Of a stretch of 64,000 nucleotides of DNA, positions 1-8,362 are shown piece by piece. The first letter of the stretch is position 1; the number at the start of each line of letters is the position of its first letter. Origin of the DNA: an uncultured Bacilli bacterium. GTDB lineage: Bacteria > Bacillota_I > Bacilli_A > RF39 > UBA660. The notes under the pieces are model-generated. The model was not told the DNA's origin, did not search any database, and saw nothing but the letters and a program-made list of their open reading frames with translations. Location: NCBI GenBank assembly GCA_934183155.1, contig CAKPSB010000003.1, forward strand, positions 1 through 64,000, given 5' to 3'. A program made the position numbers and the translations under genes.

Positions 1-82
1 CCACATAAGCAAACTTACATATCATTTCAATCTTTCTTTTTAATTCTTCACTTATTACAAGTTTTTTAGTTTCTATTATCAT
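1..82 (-). CDS. N-terminus of an unidentified protein, cut by the left edge
   Basis: An open frame starts at an ATG at 82 (minus strand) and runs without a stop to the window edge, giving 27 residues beginning MIIETKKLVISEELKRKIEM. A GGAAAG ribosome site lies 9 bases upstream of the ATG. The lysine/glutamate-rich helical start is typical of a cytosolic protein, but too little is visible to name a family. It follows tRNA-Cys and its terminator, so it probably has its own promoter in the hairpin-rich stretch between 83 and 177. Confidence 0.55.
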   Translation of the reverse strand, partial: MIIETKKLVISEELKRKIEMICKFAYV

Positions 83-110
83 AACTCATCACTTTCCTTT
101 CTTAAATAAC

Positions 111-134
111 AAAAAACTAACTATTTCTAGTTAG
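111..134 (-). terminator. Rho-independent terminator after tRNA-Cys
   Basis: Read on the minus strand, a 6-bp stem (CTAACT/AGTTAG at 129-134 and 117-122) with a 6-base loop is followed by six T (111-116). It lies 44 bases after the tRNA-Cys 3' end and fits its terminator. Confidence 0.6.
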
Positions 135-146
135 CATTTATTACTT

Positions 147-167
147 AAACTCGAAAAGTTCGAGTTT
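147..167. repeat. 9-bp perfect hairpin downstream of tRNA-Cys
   Basis: AAACTCGAA (147-155) and TTCGAGTTT (159-167) form a perfect 9-bp stem with a 3-base loop, just past the tRNA-Cys 3' end. It has only a weak T run, so it may be a processing or stabilising hairpin ahead of the terminator at 111-134. Confidence 0.5.
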
Positions 168-177
168 CCTATCAATC

Positions 178-251
178 TGGAGGGCCTAGTCGGATTTGAA
201 CCAACGATCAGGGAGTTGCAGTCCCATGCCTTACCACTTGGCTATAGACCC
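178..251 (-). tRNA. tRNA-Cys (anticodon GCA)
   Basis: The minus strand folds as a tRNA. The acceptor stem GGGTCTA/TAGGCCC pairs over 7 bp, the D arm contains AAGTGGTAA, the anticodon loop is CTGCAAC giving anticodon GCA, and the T arm carries GTTCAAATC. The discriminator is T and the CCA end is encoded (178-180). The length of 71 bases before CCA is usual for tRNA-Cys. The outermost anticodon-stem pair appears to be a T-T mismatch, which is minor. No strong promoter is visible immediately upstream; instead an inverted repeat lies there. Confidence 0.95.
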
Positions 252-255
252 AAAT

Positions 256-337
256 CGGTGGTTAAAGTTTACAAACTATTAAAATCGATGTAGTAAATAT
301 TTTAATAATAAAGGTAAAATTATTTTTTTAACCACCG
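256..337. repeat. Long-range inverted repeat just upstream of tRNA-Cys
   Basis: CGGTGGTTAAA (256-266) is repeated in perfect inverse complement at 327-337, 60 bases apart, in otherwise AT-rich DNA. One arm lies 5 bases from the 5' end of tRNA-Cys. The two arms could pair in the transcript and bring the tRNA leader into a long hairpin, or could be remnants of an element. Function unknown. Confidence 0.6.
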
Positions 338-352
338 GACAATATAATTCTA

Positions 353-1651
353 TTATATTTTATGCATATTGTCAACTAATGTTTTTGTTTTTATGTTTTT
401 TTGATAATCTTTTTTTATTTTTTGAACATCAATAACCATTAAAGGTAAGTTAAGTTTTAATGATAAAGCCTCAGCCTTATCATAACCCTCTTTCCAATTG
501 CAATTATCTATATCTTTTTTTACCCATACACCAATAGGATTTAATTCCTTATTTTCATCTATAAAAACAATTTCATTATATCCAAAGCCAAAAGGCATAT
601 TTGCCTTACGAACCATATTATTTTTTAAAGCACTAATATAATTTTCTTTTAATACAGTATCAGGAAGTGATAAAATAGAATAATTTGGCCTACTATAAGT
701 TAAATTTTCACATTTGCCATTATAAGTAAGTGCACTGTCAAACACTAAATCTCTCAAAGTAAATTTGTTATACCATTTTTTTATATCTTCCACAAATAAA
801 GTCTTACTCACATAAAAACTGCCCGCATCTTCGCTACAAATAATATCACATTTTTTAATATCCATTGGGTATAAATAACCATACTCACCAAAGATTGTAA
901 TATAATTTTCATCAAAATAAGTTGTACATACCTTTGTAGCTTCATTAGGTAAAAACTCTTCCTTTGAAAAACCGTGAGCTAAACCACATAATTCATTTTC
1001 ATTAATTTTCTTATTCCAAATTTTTTCAATATAAGGAGCCAAAAAAGATTCAATATCAAGTAAAGTTTTATAATAACTTTCAAGGACTTCATAAACCTTT
1101 TTCTGATATTCATAATCACCTACCATCTTTAAATTTGGAAGTTCCTCTAAATAATCTTTTAAAATATCATAAAAACCATTAAATTTATTTTTAATATCAC
1201 CATCTATTTTATCACTTGCTATAACATCTAAAATTTTACTAATTGTATATACAATCCTATGCTTTAAAAAGTTCTCATCACCATAAAATGGTTCTATTTC
1301 TCTTTCCAAAAGTTCATTTTCCATTAATAATATTTTATCATCAAACTCATCCATTAACTTCTCAGCAAAGCAAGAAAAAGAATCATTACTTAATAAATAA
1401 TCACTAAATGTATTTCTTACAAATTCATATAAGGAAGCTTCAGCCATATCTTTTATATTTAACCAAATTATTTTACACTTATCACCCTTATCAACCTGAC
1501 AAACAGATAAAGTAAAATACTCTAAAAAGCTATGCATTAAAGCATACAACATATCAATATCCTCATTCAAAAACTCTCTTCTACCAGCCAAAAAACTTTT
1601 GGTAAAACGACTAGCCATTTCATCTAAATTTTTTTCAGTTAAAAAATTCAT
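353..1651 (-). CDS. Hypothetical protein, 432 aa
   Basis: I do not recognise this family. The start is placed at the ATG at 1651 because a strong GGGGGAG site lies 5 bases upstream; an earlier in-frame ATG at 1675 has no such site. No signal peptide or membrane segment is seen, so it is likely cytosolic. The first half is acidic and helical, and the second half is mixed, with aromatic-rich stretches. It stands alone between pheT and tRNA-Cys in the same direction, with the pheT terminator upstream, so it is probably transcribed from its own promoter. No motif suggests a catalytic role. Confidence 0.8.
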   Translation of the reverse strand: MNFLTEKNLDEMASRFTKSFLAGRREFLNEDIDMLYALMHSFLEYFTLSVCQVDKGDKCKIIWLNIKDMAEASLYEFVRNTFSDYLLSNDSFSCFAEKLMDEFDDKILLMENELLEREIEPFYGDENFLKHRIVYTISKILDVIASDKIDGDIKNKFNGFYDILKDYLEELPNLKMVGDYEYQKKVYEVLESYYKTLLDIESFLAPYIEKIWNKKINENELCGLAHGFSKEEFLPNEATKVCTTYFDENYITIFGEYGYLYPMDIKKCDIICSEDAGSFYVSKTLFVEDIKKWYNKFTLRDLVFDSALTYNGKCENLTYSRPNYSILSLPDTVLKENYISALKNNMVRKANMPFGFGYNEIVFIDENKELNPIGVWVKKDIDNCNWKEGYDKAEALSLKLNLPLMVIDVQKIKKDYQKNIKTKTLVDNMHKI

Positions 1652-1694
1652 ATAATCTCCCCCATTAACAAGCACCTATAATAGCATATTTTTC

Positions 1695-1723
1695 AAAAAA
1701 AATAAACCATATTAGGTTTATTT
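1695..1723 (-). terminator. Terminator of the pheST operon
   Basis: On the minus strand AAATAAACC (1715-1723) pairs with GGTTTATTT (1700-1708) over 9 bp with a 6-base loop, followed by a T run (1695-1700). It overlaps the pheT stop codon. Confidence 0.8.
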
Positions 1724-4087
1724 ATCACGAAGTGTAGCATTCATATCATTTTCAACTGCTTTTATAATCTTATTAAATACCTCCATCACTTCTTCTTCAG
1801 TAAGCGTTCTTTGTTCATCTAAAAAGTTAAGCTTAAATGCGATAGATTTTTTATCCTTATAAATTTTATCATCAGTATACACATCAAATACCTCAACACT
1901 ATTTAAAAGACTACCGCCTGCTTTTTTTATAACATCAATAATTTCACCAGCTTGAATATTTTTAGAAACAACAAATGCCATATCCTTAGAAATTTCTGGA
2001 TATTTTGGCGCTTCCTTATATCTTATAAAGTCAACTGGTTTCATTAAAGCATTTAAAGACATTTCAAAGACAAAAACATCATCTTTACAAATATTAGGAT
2101 GAACCTTACCAATAATACCTATTACTTGACCATCAAGTAATATATTCGCACTTACACCAGGATGAAGATTGGCACAATCACTAACTTCAAAAGAATATCT
2201 ATTTTCAAATCCCATATATTTCAAAATATCTTCAACAATACCTTTAACAACATAAAAATCATATTTAACAGACTCCTGCCAACTACTATACAAATAATTG
2301 CCAAAACACAATCCGCTTATTAAACTAGTTTCCTTATAATCAGCATCATAAGTTTTTGCTATTTCATACAAACTAATATCTTTAACTTTTCTTTTCTTAT
2401 TATATTCATAAACATTCATTAAAGACGGAATTAAAGTAGTTCTAAGAACAGACTTATCTATACTCATTGGATTAGGTAAAATAGCATTACTAACTTTACG
2501 GTATTTAAACAATTTAGCCATTTCAGGTGAAACTAAAGTATAAGTTTTAGTCTCATTAAGTCCTAAAGCTCTAAGTCTTTTAGAAATAATTTTCCGGTAT
2601 TTTACATCACCAACATACCTTCCTTGTCTAACAGGAACATTTGGAATAGTTGAAACTAAATTTTGATAACCATAAAGTCTAACAATTTCTTCAGCTATAT
2701 CATTGACATTAGGATCAATATCCAATCTTCTTCTTGGAATAGTTACTGTAAAAACATTATTATCTAATATATATTCAAACCCTAATCTTTCAAGCTCAAT
2801 TTTCATACTTTCCGTATCAATGACTATACCAAGTAACTTATTAACATCCTCAGCCTTAAATTTTACAATATTTAAAGTCTTATCAATAACATCATGCTTA
2901 ATACAACCAGACAAAATAGTAGCATCTGCATATTTTTCAAGTAAATGACAAGCCCTTTTTAAAGCCATAATAGTATATTCATAATTTAAGCCTTTACCAT
3001 ATCTAATAGAAGCCTCACTTTTTAAATTTAAATTACTAGCTGTATAACGAATAGAAACTGGATCAAAAATAGCTGCTTCAATTACAATATCTGTAGTCGT
3101 CTTTTCTACCTCAGTGTTTTCACCACCCATAACACCAGCAATACAAACTGGCTCATCACCATCTGTAATAACAATATCATTATGTGTTAAAACTCTATCT
3201 TTTCCATCTAAAGTAACAATGCATTCACCATCTAAAGCATCTTTTACTACAATATGATTACCCAAAGATTTCTTATCAAAAAAATGAAGTGGCTGACCAA
3301 ATTCTAACATTACATAATTAGAAATATCAACAACATTATTAATAGGTCTCATACCATAAGCAAGCAATCTCTTCTTAATAAACTCAGGACTTTCTTTTAT
3401 TTTAACATTTTTTACCATTTTAGCTAAGTAAAAAGGACATTTCTCTGTTTCAACATTTAATTTCAAATACTCTTCAACATTCTCCTCATTTTCTTTAAAA
3501 GACAAATCAGGCAAAGTAACCTTTCGATTTAAAATAGCACCTATTTCATAAGCAAAACCAATATGATAATAACAATCATTATTTCTATGTTTATGAATAT
3601 CAAGTTCATATAAAGTATCGTCAAGCCCCAAAAATTTAATAGGATCTTCACCAACTTTAGCACTATCATCAAGTATTTCTATTCCTTTAGAATAATTTTC
3701 TTCTGTCGCCTGCGCTAAACCAAGTTCAAATAAAGCACAAAGCATTCCATTAGATTCTACTCCTCGTATCTTACTTTTTTTAATTTCTACTCCAGAGGGA
3801 AGTATAGCTCCAGGTAAAGCAACTATAACTTTTTCATCAATTTTAACATTTGGCGCACCACAAACAATCTGTAAAATACTCTTTCCAGTATCCACTTTAC
3901 AAACTTTCAAATGATCACTATCAGGATGATTTTCACATTCTAAAACTTTACCAATAACAAGATTATCTATATGCTTTGTAATAACTTTTTCAATATTTAT
4001 ACCTGATTGTGTTATTTTAACAGCTAATTCATTTAAATCTTGATCAGATAAATCAATATAATCTTTTACCCATTCTAAACTAATCAT
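1718..4087 (-). CDS. pheT: Phenylalanine-tRNA ligase beta subunit
   Basis: Beta subunit of the alpha2-beta2 synthetase that charges tRNA-Phe. At 789 residues it has the usual full length. The order of domains is visible: an N-terminal EMAP-type tRNA-binding fold near residues 40-155 (HPDSDHLKVCKVD, then IVCGAPN), the B3/B4 editing region near 200-400, B5 with the PRRRLDIDP segment near 460, and a C-terminal anticodon-binding ferredoxin-like domain (FRYKEAPKYPEISKDMAF onward). The start is set at 4087, one base after the pheS stop, with AGGAGG 9 bases upstream; a start 24 bases earlier would overlap pheS and lacks a ribosome site. Co-transcribed with pheS under T-box control. Confidence 0.97.
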   Translation of the reverse strand: MISLEWVKDYIDLSDQDLNELAVKITQSGINIEKVITKHIDNLVIGKVLECENHPDSDHLKVCKVDTGKSILQIVCGAPNVKIDEKVIVALPGAILPSGVEIKKSKIRGVESNGMLCALFELGLAQATEENYSKGIEILDDSAKVGEDPIKFLGLDDTLYELDIHKHRNNDCYYHIGFAYEIGAILNRKVTLPDLSFKENEENVEEYLKLNVETEKCPFYLAKMVKNVKIKESPEFIKKRLLAYGMRPINNVVDISNYVMLEFGQPLHFFDKKSLGNHIVVKDALDGECIVTLDGKDRVLTHNDIVITDGDEPVCIAGVMGGENTEVEKTTTDIVIEAAIFDPVSIRYTASNLNLKSEASIRYGKGLNYEYTIMALKRACHLLEKYADATILSGCIKHDVIDKTLNIVKFKAEDVNKLLGIVIDTESMKIELERLGFEYILDNNVFTVTIPRRRLDIDPNVNDIAEEIVRLYGYQNLVSTIPNVPVRQGRYVGDVKYRKIISKRLRALGLNETKTYTLVSPEMAKLFKYRKVSNAILPNPMSIDKSVLRTTLIPSLMNVYEYNKKRKVKDISLYEIAKTYDADYKETSLISGLCFGNYLYSSWQESVKYDFYVVKGIVEDILKYMGFENRYSFEVSDCANLHPGVSANILLDGQVIGIIGKVHPNICKDDVFVFEMSLNALMKPVDFIRYKEAPKYPEISKDMAFVVSKNIQAGEIIDVIKKAGGSLLNSVEVFDVYTDDKIYKDKKSIAFKLNFLDEQRTLTEEEVMEVFNKIIKAVENDMNATLRDK

Positions 4088-4088
4088 A

Positions 4089-5129
4089 TTACTCTGCCTC
4101 CTTTCTATCAAATATCCTACTTTCTCTCAAATCAGTATTATAAAATACTCTACAATCATTAATATTATATTTAAGCATAGCTAAACGTTCTGCTCCAAAT
4201 CCAAAAGCAAAGCCACTCCACTCATTAGGATCATATCCACTCATTTTCAAAACATTTGGATGAACAACACCAGCTCCTGCCACTGTAATCCATCCTGTTT
4301 TTTTACATATATTACATCCTTTTCCCTTACAATTAAAACAACTAATATCAACTTCTACTGAAGGTTCAGTAAACTGATAATAACTTGGATGAAAACGTGT
4401 TTCAACATCTTCACCAAATAATTTTTTACAAATAATATCCAAAGTTCCTTTCAAATCGCTTAAACTAATATTCTTATCAACAAGCAATCCTTCTATTTGC
4501 ATAAATTGATGTGAATGAGTAGCATCATCATCATCTCTTCTATAAGTTTTACCTGGACAAATCATTCTAATTGGTGTCTTTCCTTCACCTTTTAACATTG
4601 TCCTAACTTGAACTGGTGAAGTTTGGCTACGTAATAATATCTCTTCACCCTTTAAATAAAACGTATCTTGAGCATCTCTAGCTGGATGTCCTTTAGGAAT
4701 GTTCAACATTTCAAAATTATATTTATCTTCCTCTATCTCAGGGCCATCAACCACATCATACCCCATAGACAAAAACACTTCTTCAACATCTTCAACTAAT
4801 TTTTCCAAAATATTAGGAGCACCAATTTTCACATTATAACTAGGAAGACTAATATCAATAGTTTCACTTTTTAATTTTTCATTTAAAGCTAAAGACTCAA
4901 GCGCTTTTTTCTTCTCATCATAAAAAGAATTAAAAGCACTTCTAATATCATTCACCTTTTTACCAAATTGTTTTTTCTCTTCATTTGGAACATTTTTTAT
5001 TTCTTGATTTAATTCCGTAATTAATCCTTTTTTTCCAAGATATCTTACTTTTAAATCATTTAAATCATTTAAACTAGTAACACCAACTTTATCTTTTTCT
5101 AATAAATCTTCAAGTTCTTTTATTTTCAT
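4089..5129 (-). CDS. pheS: Phenylalanine-tRNA ligase alpha subunit
   Basis: Catalytic alpha subunit of phenylalanyl-tRNA synthetase, 346 residues, the usual bacterial size. The N-terminal coiled coil (about residues 1-85) is followed by the class II catalytic core, with RDAQDTFYL, RSQTSPVQVR and the motif 3 region GFGAERLAML visible. A cysteine-rich insertion (CFNCKGKGCNICKKTGW) is the zinc-ribbon-like loop seen in Firmicutes PheS. The ATG at 5129 has GGGAGG 5 bases upstream. First gene of pheS-pheT, with a T-box leader directly upstream, so expression should rise when tRNA-Phe is uncharged. Confidence 0.97.
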   Translation of the reverse strand: MKIKELEDLLEKDKVGVTSLNDLNDLKVRYLGKKGLITELNQEIKNVPNEEKKQFGKKVNDIRSAFNSFYDEKKKALESLALNEKLKSETIDISLPSYNVKIGAPNILEKLVEDVEEVFLSMGYDVVDGPEIEEDKYNFEMLNIPKGHPARDAQDTFYLKGEEILLRSQTSPVQVRTMLKGEGKTPIRMICPGKTYRRDDDDATHSHQFMQIEGLLVDKNISLSDLKGTLDIICKKLFGEDVETRFHPSYYQFTEPSVEVDISCFNCKGKGCNICKKTGWITVAGAGVVHPNVLKMSGYDPNEWSGFAFGFGAERLAMLKYNINDCRVFYNTDLRESRIFDRKEAE

Positions 5130-5144
5130 AATATCCTCCCTCTA

Positions 5145-5360
5145 AACAAAAATAACTATAAATTTAAGGACGACAAAATCGCGGTACCACCTTAATTTAT
5201 AGTTATTACTATACACTTAAATCCTTTAACGCAAGATCACACGCTTACTATTAATAAGAACTCCTAAGACGAATTCATATAACTATATTACCTGTTTACA
5301 CCACCCACAGGCTCTCTAAAAATAATCATCATACTACTACTTCTTAATCTTCGCTTTTCA
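5145..5360 (-). promoter_or_regulatory. T-box riboswitch, tRNA-Phe specific, controlling pheST
   Basis: The minus strand carries the conserved antiterminator sequence AGGTGGTACCGCGA (5179-5192). The competing terminator has arms at 5190-5207 and 5151-5169 followed by a T-rich run (5145-5150). A long stem I region lies upstream, and its specifier position reads TTC (5271-5273, context TATGAATTCGTC), a phenylalanine codon that agrees with the gene it controls. Uncharged tRNA-Phe would stabilise the antiterminator and allow pheST transcription. Confidence 0.93.
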
Positions 5361-5366
5361 CATAAG

Positions 5367-5395
5367 ATTATATCACACAATATATACTAAAGCAA
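5367..5395 (-). promoter_or_regulatory. Sigma-A promoter of pheST
   Basis: Minus strand -35 TTGCTT (5390-5395) and perfect -10 TATAAT (5367-5372), 17-bp spacing. Predicted transcription start is near 5360, at the beginning of the T-box leader. Confidence 0.75.
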
Positions 5396-5399
5396 AACA

Positions 5400-5672
5400 T
5401 TATTTTGTTTTTCCAACCATATCATAAGCATCTATAGCTTGTTTCAGTCTCAACAAAGCTTCCGCCTTCTTTTGAGCAAGCATTTCTAATTGCCCCGGTT
5501 CAATTTTTTGAGCAAAAGGAAAATATGCGGAATTATCAAATATATTCTCAATTCCAACTTGTGGAAAAGATTCTAACACATGCAATTGAATTTCACCAAT
5601 TTTTGAATAACCACCATGTTTTCTATTTTCATAATTACTATTCATATTACTATTGATTTCAATTAACGTCAT
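5400..5672 (-). CDS. Hypothetical protein, 90 aa
   Basis: A small soluble protein that I do not recognise. The ATG at 5672 directly abuts the TAG of the upstream gene, and GGAGG lies 9 bases before it inside that gene's end, so the two are translationally coupled. Residues 55-90 are predicted helix rich in Ala, Leu, Gln and Lys (ending AIDAYDMVGKTK). The N-terminal 45 residues are polar. No cysteine pairs, signal peptide or membrane segment. Its coupling to the zincin-like 177-aa protein suggests a shared but unknown role. Confidence 0.7.
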   Translation of the reverse strand: MTLIEINSNMNSNYENRKHGGYSKIGEIQLHVLESFPQVGIENIFDNSAYFPFAQKIEPGQLEMLAQKKAEALLRLKQAIDAYDMVGKTK

Positions 5673-6206
5673 CTACTTTACCTCCGCTTCAGCCATTGCC
5701 TTTATAAGCATTTTTGAATCATTTTTAAAATATGCATTATAAAATATATCCTCACCAACAATTTTACTAATTAAATTAGTCATAATAATTTCATCAGTAA
5801 AAAAATTATTATCAACATCCCCAACTAAATTATTAGTTAAAATTTCTGTATATCCTTCATTCAAAGCTAAAAATGTATTATTTTCATCATTAAAACCATA
5901 ACAATTACCATTTGCTGTAATTACTCCAAGTAAACTATGCATAAGCCAGTGTCTAGCATCAGATTCCGTAATAAGTCCATAATTAATAGCAATTTCATTA
6001 TTATGAGCAATATACTTGCAAGGCATCTTTACTAAATACATACTTTCCCTTTTTATCTGTAACGTTTTAAGCCGGTCCTTTAAAGTCGTCAAATCCACAT
6101 CTTTAAAAATTTCATGAAAAATAGTTACAAGTTCCATAATATTATCCTTAACTTCTAAAGTTAAATTTTCATTTGAATCCAAAGCAGCTTTGATTTCTTC
6201 TACCAT
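5673..6206 (-). CDS. Hypothetical protein with degenerate zincin-like motif
   Basis: 177 residues, no signal peptide or membrane segment. Near residue 85 it has DARHWLMHSLLGVIT and about 30 residues later ALNEGYTEILTN. This spacing resembles gluzincin metallopeptidases (HExxH followed by an NEG-x-TE helix), but the catalytic glutamate of HExxH is replaced by tryptophan (HWLMH). The metal-binding histidines and the downstream glutamate could still bind zinc. I infer an inactive or non-peptidase member of the zincin fold, not a proven protease. First gene of a two-gene operon, with an extended -10 promoter 21 bases upstream of the ATG. Confidence 0.7.
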   Translation of the reverse strand: MVEEIKAALDSNENLTLEVKDNIMELVTIFHEIFKDVDLTTLKDRLKTLQIKRESMYLVKMPCKYIAHNNEIAINYGLITESDARHWLMHSLLGVITANGNCYGFNDENNTFLALNEGYTEILTNNLVGDVDNNFFTDEIIMTNLISKIVGEDIFYNAYFKNDSKMLIKAMAEAEVK

Positions 6207-6226
6207 AACTAAATCACCTATGAGGT

Positions 6227-6232
6227 ATTATA
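6227..6232 (-). promoter_or_regulatory. Extended -10 promoter of the 6206-5400 gene pair
   Basis: Minus strand TGGTATAAT, a TG-N extended -10 element, with no clear -35. It sits 21 bases upstream of the 177-aa gene. Confidence 0.5.
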
Positions 6233-6350
6233 CCATATGCCCAAATAAAAGTATACATCTTTTTCACCTTTTTTTGACATTTATTATACACTCTATACCA
6301 TAATCTTCTCTTTATCCATTAAAGCAAAATATAAAACAAATTTTTAAAAA

Positions 6351-6374
6351 AGTTTTCCACATAGTTTTCCACAT
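6351..6374. repeat. 12-bp perfect tandem repeat containing two TTTTCCACA boxes
   Basis: AGTTTTCCACAT occurs twice back to back (6351-6362 and 6363-6374), giving two TTTTCCACA boxes at 6353 and 6365. These are one base from the DnaA-box consensus TTATCCACA. They lie about 35 bases upstream of the -35 of the cross-bridge operon and could be regulator or DnaA sites. No dnaA or dnaN gene is in the window. Confidence 0.6.
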
Positions 6375-6407
6375 TTTATTTTTTTAAAATAGAAACCAAA
6401 CGTATAA

Positions 6408-6436
6408 TTGCTTTATACCCAATTTTGTTATATAAT
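6408..6436 (+). promoter_or_regulatory. Sigma-A promoter of the D-Asx cross-bridge operon
   Basis: -35 TTGCTT (6408-6413), 17-bp spacer, -10 TATAAT (6431-6436), 24 bases ahead of the ATG at 6461, which has GAGGG as ribosome site. Confidence 0.75.
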
Positions 6437-6460
6437 TAAAAACATAGAAAGAGGGATAAT

Positions 6461-7684
6461 ATGAAAACATTTCTTCCAATAATTCTTGGTACAGATGCCA
6501 ACGCATACGGACTTGCTCGCTCATTTTATGATAAATATAAAATTAAATCTCTTGCTGTCGGTTCATTTGCTTTACGAGAAACAAAAAATAGTAAAATTAT
6601 GGACGTACTAACAATTAAAAATTTTCAAAATGAGGATGTATTTTTAGAAAAATTAATCGAAATAGGTCAAAAATATAAAACACAATATGATGCCTTAATA
6701 CTGCTATCTTGTGCTGAATGGTATACAAATCCTATAGTCAACAATAAAGAAAAGTTAGAAAAATATTTTATATTACCATTCATGAATAAGGAAATAAAAG
6801 ATGAACTAGAAGACAAAGAAAAATTTTACAACATCTGTGAAAAATATAATTTAGACTATCCAAAAACTTATATTGTAACTCAAAAAAACAAAGATGAAAT
6901 AAATCTACCATTTCCATTTCCAGTTGCCCTAAAACCTTCTAACTCTACAGCCTATTCAAAAGTAACCTTCGCTGGCAAAGAAAAAAGCTATAAAATAACA
7001 AATACAAAAGATTTGAATGAAACAATAAATAAAATATTTTCATCAGGCTACAATGGTCATATAATTATTCAAGATTTTATACCAGGTTTAGATGACACAA
7101 TGTACGTTTTAAACTGTTATTCAAATAAAAAAGGCAAAGTTAAAATGATGTGTTTAGGTAGATGCATACTAGAAGAACATACACCATATGGCGTAGGAAA
7201 TTATAAAGCAATTATATCAATGGGTAACAAAGAAATATACGAAAAAATTAAATATTTCTTAGAACAAATAAAATATGTTGGCTTCTCTAATTTTGATTTA
7301 AAATATGACTATCGAGATAAAAAATACAAACTATTTGAAATAAATATAAGGCAAGGACGAAGTAGCTATTTTACAACTGCTTGTGGTAAAAATTTAGCTC
7401 AATATTTGATTGAAGATTACATATTAAATGAAAACAAAGAAACCGATTACAATTATAATGAATTTCTATGGCTTCATACACCAAAAGTCTTATTAAAAAA
7501 ATACGTCTACAATAAAGAAACATTAGAAAAAGCTTTAACTTTAATTAAAGAAAAAAAATATGCCTACACTTTAAAAAACAAAAAGGATAATAGTTTAATA
7601 AGAACATTTTGGATAAACAGAATATATAACAAAGACAAAAAAATGTTTAAACTTTATCCCCCAAAAAAGGATGATGAATTATGA
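6461..7684 (+). CDS. ATP-grasp ligase, probable D-aspartate ligase of peptidoglycan cross-bridge
   Basis: 407 residues with an ATP-grasp layout: N-terminal Rossmann-like part (LGTDANAYGLARSF), nucleotide-binding lysine in PVALKPSNSTAY near residue 165, and the metal-binding end FEINIRQGR near residue 285. The family resembles the Aslfm-type D-aspartate ligase, which adds D-Asp to the lysine side chain of the UDP-MurNAc-pentapeptide. The general fold is seen in sequence; the substrate is inferred from the neighbours, an aspartate racemase overlapping by 4 bases (ATGA) and an amidotransferase after that, the same set as in the Lactococcus/Enterococcus pathway. Cytosolic. Alternative: another ATP-grasp carboxylate-amine ligase. 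Confidence 0.8.
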   Translation: MKTFLPIILGTDANAYGLARSFYDKYKIKSLAVGSFALRETKNSKIMDVLTIKNFQNEDVFLEKLIEIGQKYKTQYDALILLSCAEWYTNPIVNNKEKLEKYFILPFMNKEIKDELEDKEKFYNICEKYNLDYPKTYIVTQKNKDEINLPFPFPVALKPSNSTAYSKVTFAGKEKSYKITNTKDLNETINKIFSSGYNGHIIIQDFIPGLDDTMYVLNCYSNKKGKVKMMCLGRCILEEHTPYGVGNYKAIISMGNKEIYEKIKYFLEQIKYVGFSNFDLKYDYRDKKYKLFEINIRQGRSSYFTTACGKNLAQYLIEDYILNENKETDYNYNEFLWLHTPKVLLKKYVYNKETLEKALTLIKEKKYAYTLKNKKDNSLIRTFWINRIYNKDKKMFKLYPPKKDDEL

Positions 7685-8358
7685 AATATGATTTAGGAAT
7701 AGTTGGTGGTCTGGGTCCTCTAGCAAGCTGCTACTTCTATGAATTAATAACAAAAAAAACAAAAGTAAATAAAGATCAAGATCATTTAAACATCATAATC
7801 CTAAGTGATGCAAAAACACCTGATAGAACATCATACATCTTAGATAACAAAAAAGAAAACCCTTATCCCTATTTACTAAACGATTGTAAAACATTGCAAA
7901 AATTAGGCTGCAAATTAATTTGCATACCATGCAATACTTCAGTATACTTTCACGATAAATTACAAAAAAACTTAAATATAAAACTTAGTAATATGATTGA
8001 AAACACTATAGAATTTATTAAAAACAATAATTATAAAAAAGTCGCAATTATGGCTACAACTGGTACAATTAATTCAAATTTATACCAAACATATTTACAA
8101 AAAAACAACATACAATTTATATTACCAAATCAAGAAAACGTCATGAAAATAATTTACAACTACGTAAAACAAGGAAAACAAGTACCAAAAGATTTATGGG
8201 ATAAAACAGTAGGGACTCTAAATGTAGATGCCATAATTTTAGGGTGCACAGAGCTTTCCATTTTAAAAAAAGATTTCAAACTAAATGATAAATATATTGA
8301 TCCCTTGGAAATTGAAACAGATAAAGTATTAAAATTTTTTAACAAAGAAAGGTTGTGA
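7681..8358 (+). CDS. racD: Aspartate racemase
   Basis: 225-residue member of the aspartate/glutamate racemase superfamily, which is PLP-independent and uses two cysteines. Both are visible: PCNTS (Cys84) and GCTEL near residue 190, with the N-terminal GIVGGLGPLAS typical of aspartate rather than glutamate racemases. It converts L-Asp to D-Asp, the substrate of the ligase encoded just upstream. Its ATG overlaps the ligase stop (ATGA), and the next gene starts 4 bases after its own stop, so the three genes are one transcriptional unit. Confidence 0.9.
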   Translation: MKYDLGIVGGLGPLASCYFYELITKKTKVNKDQDHLNIIILSDAKTPDRTSYILDNKKENPYPYLLNDCKTLQKLGCKLICIPCNTSVYFHDKLQKNLNIKLSNMIENTIEFIKNNNYKKVAIMATTGTINSNLYQTYLQKNNIQFILPNQENVMKIIYNYVKQGKQVPKDLWDKTVGTLNVDAIILGCTELSILKKDFKLNDKYIDPLEIETDKVLKFFNKERL

Positions 8359-8362
8359 AACT

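Noticed and set aside
6351..6374. Replication origin
   Set aside because: Only two DnaA-like boxes, no dnaA, dnaN or clear unwinding element beside them.
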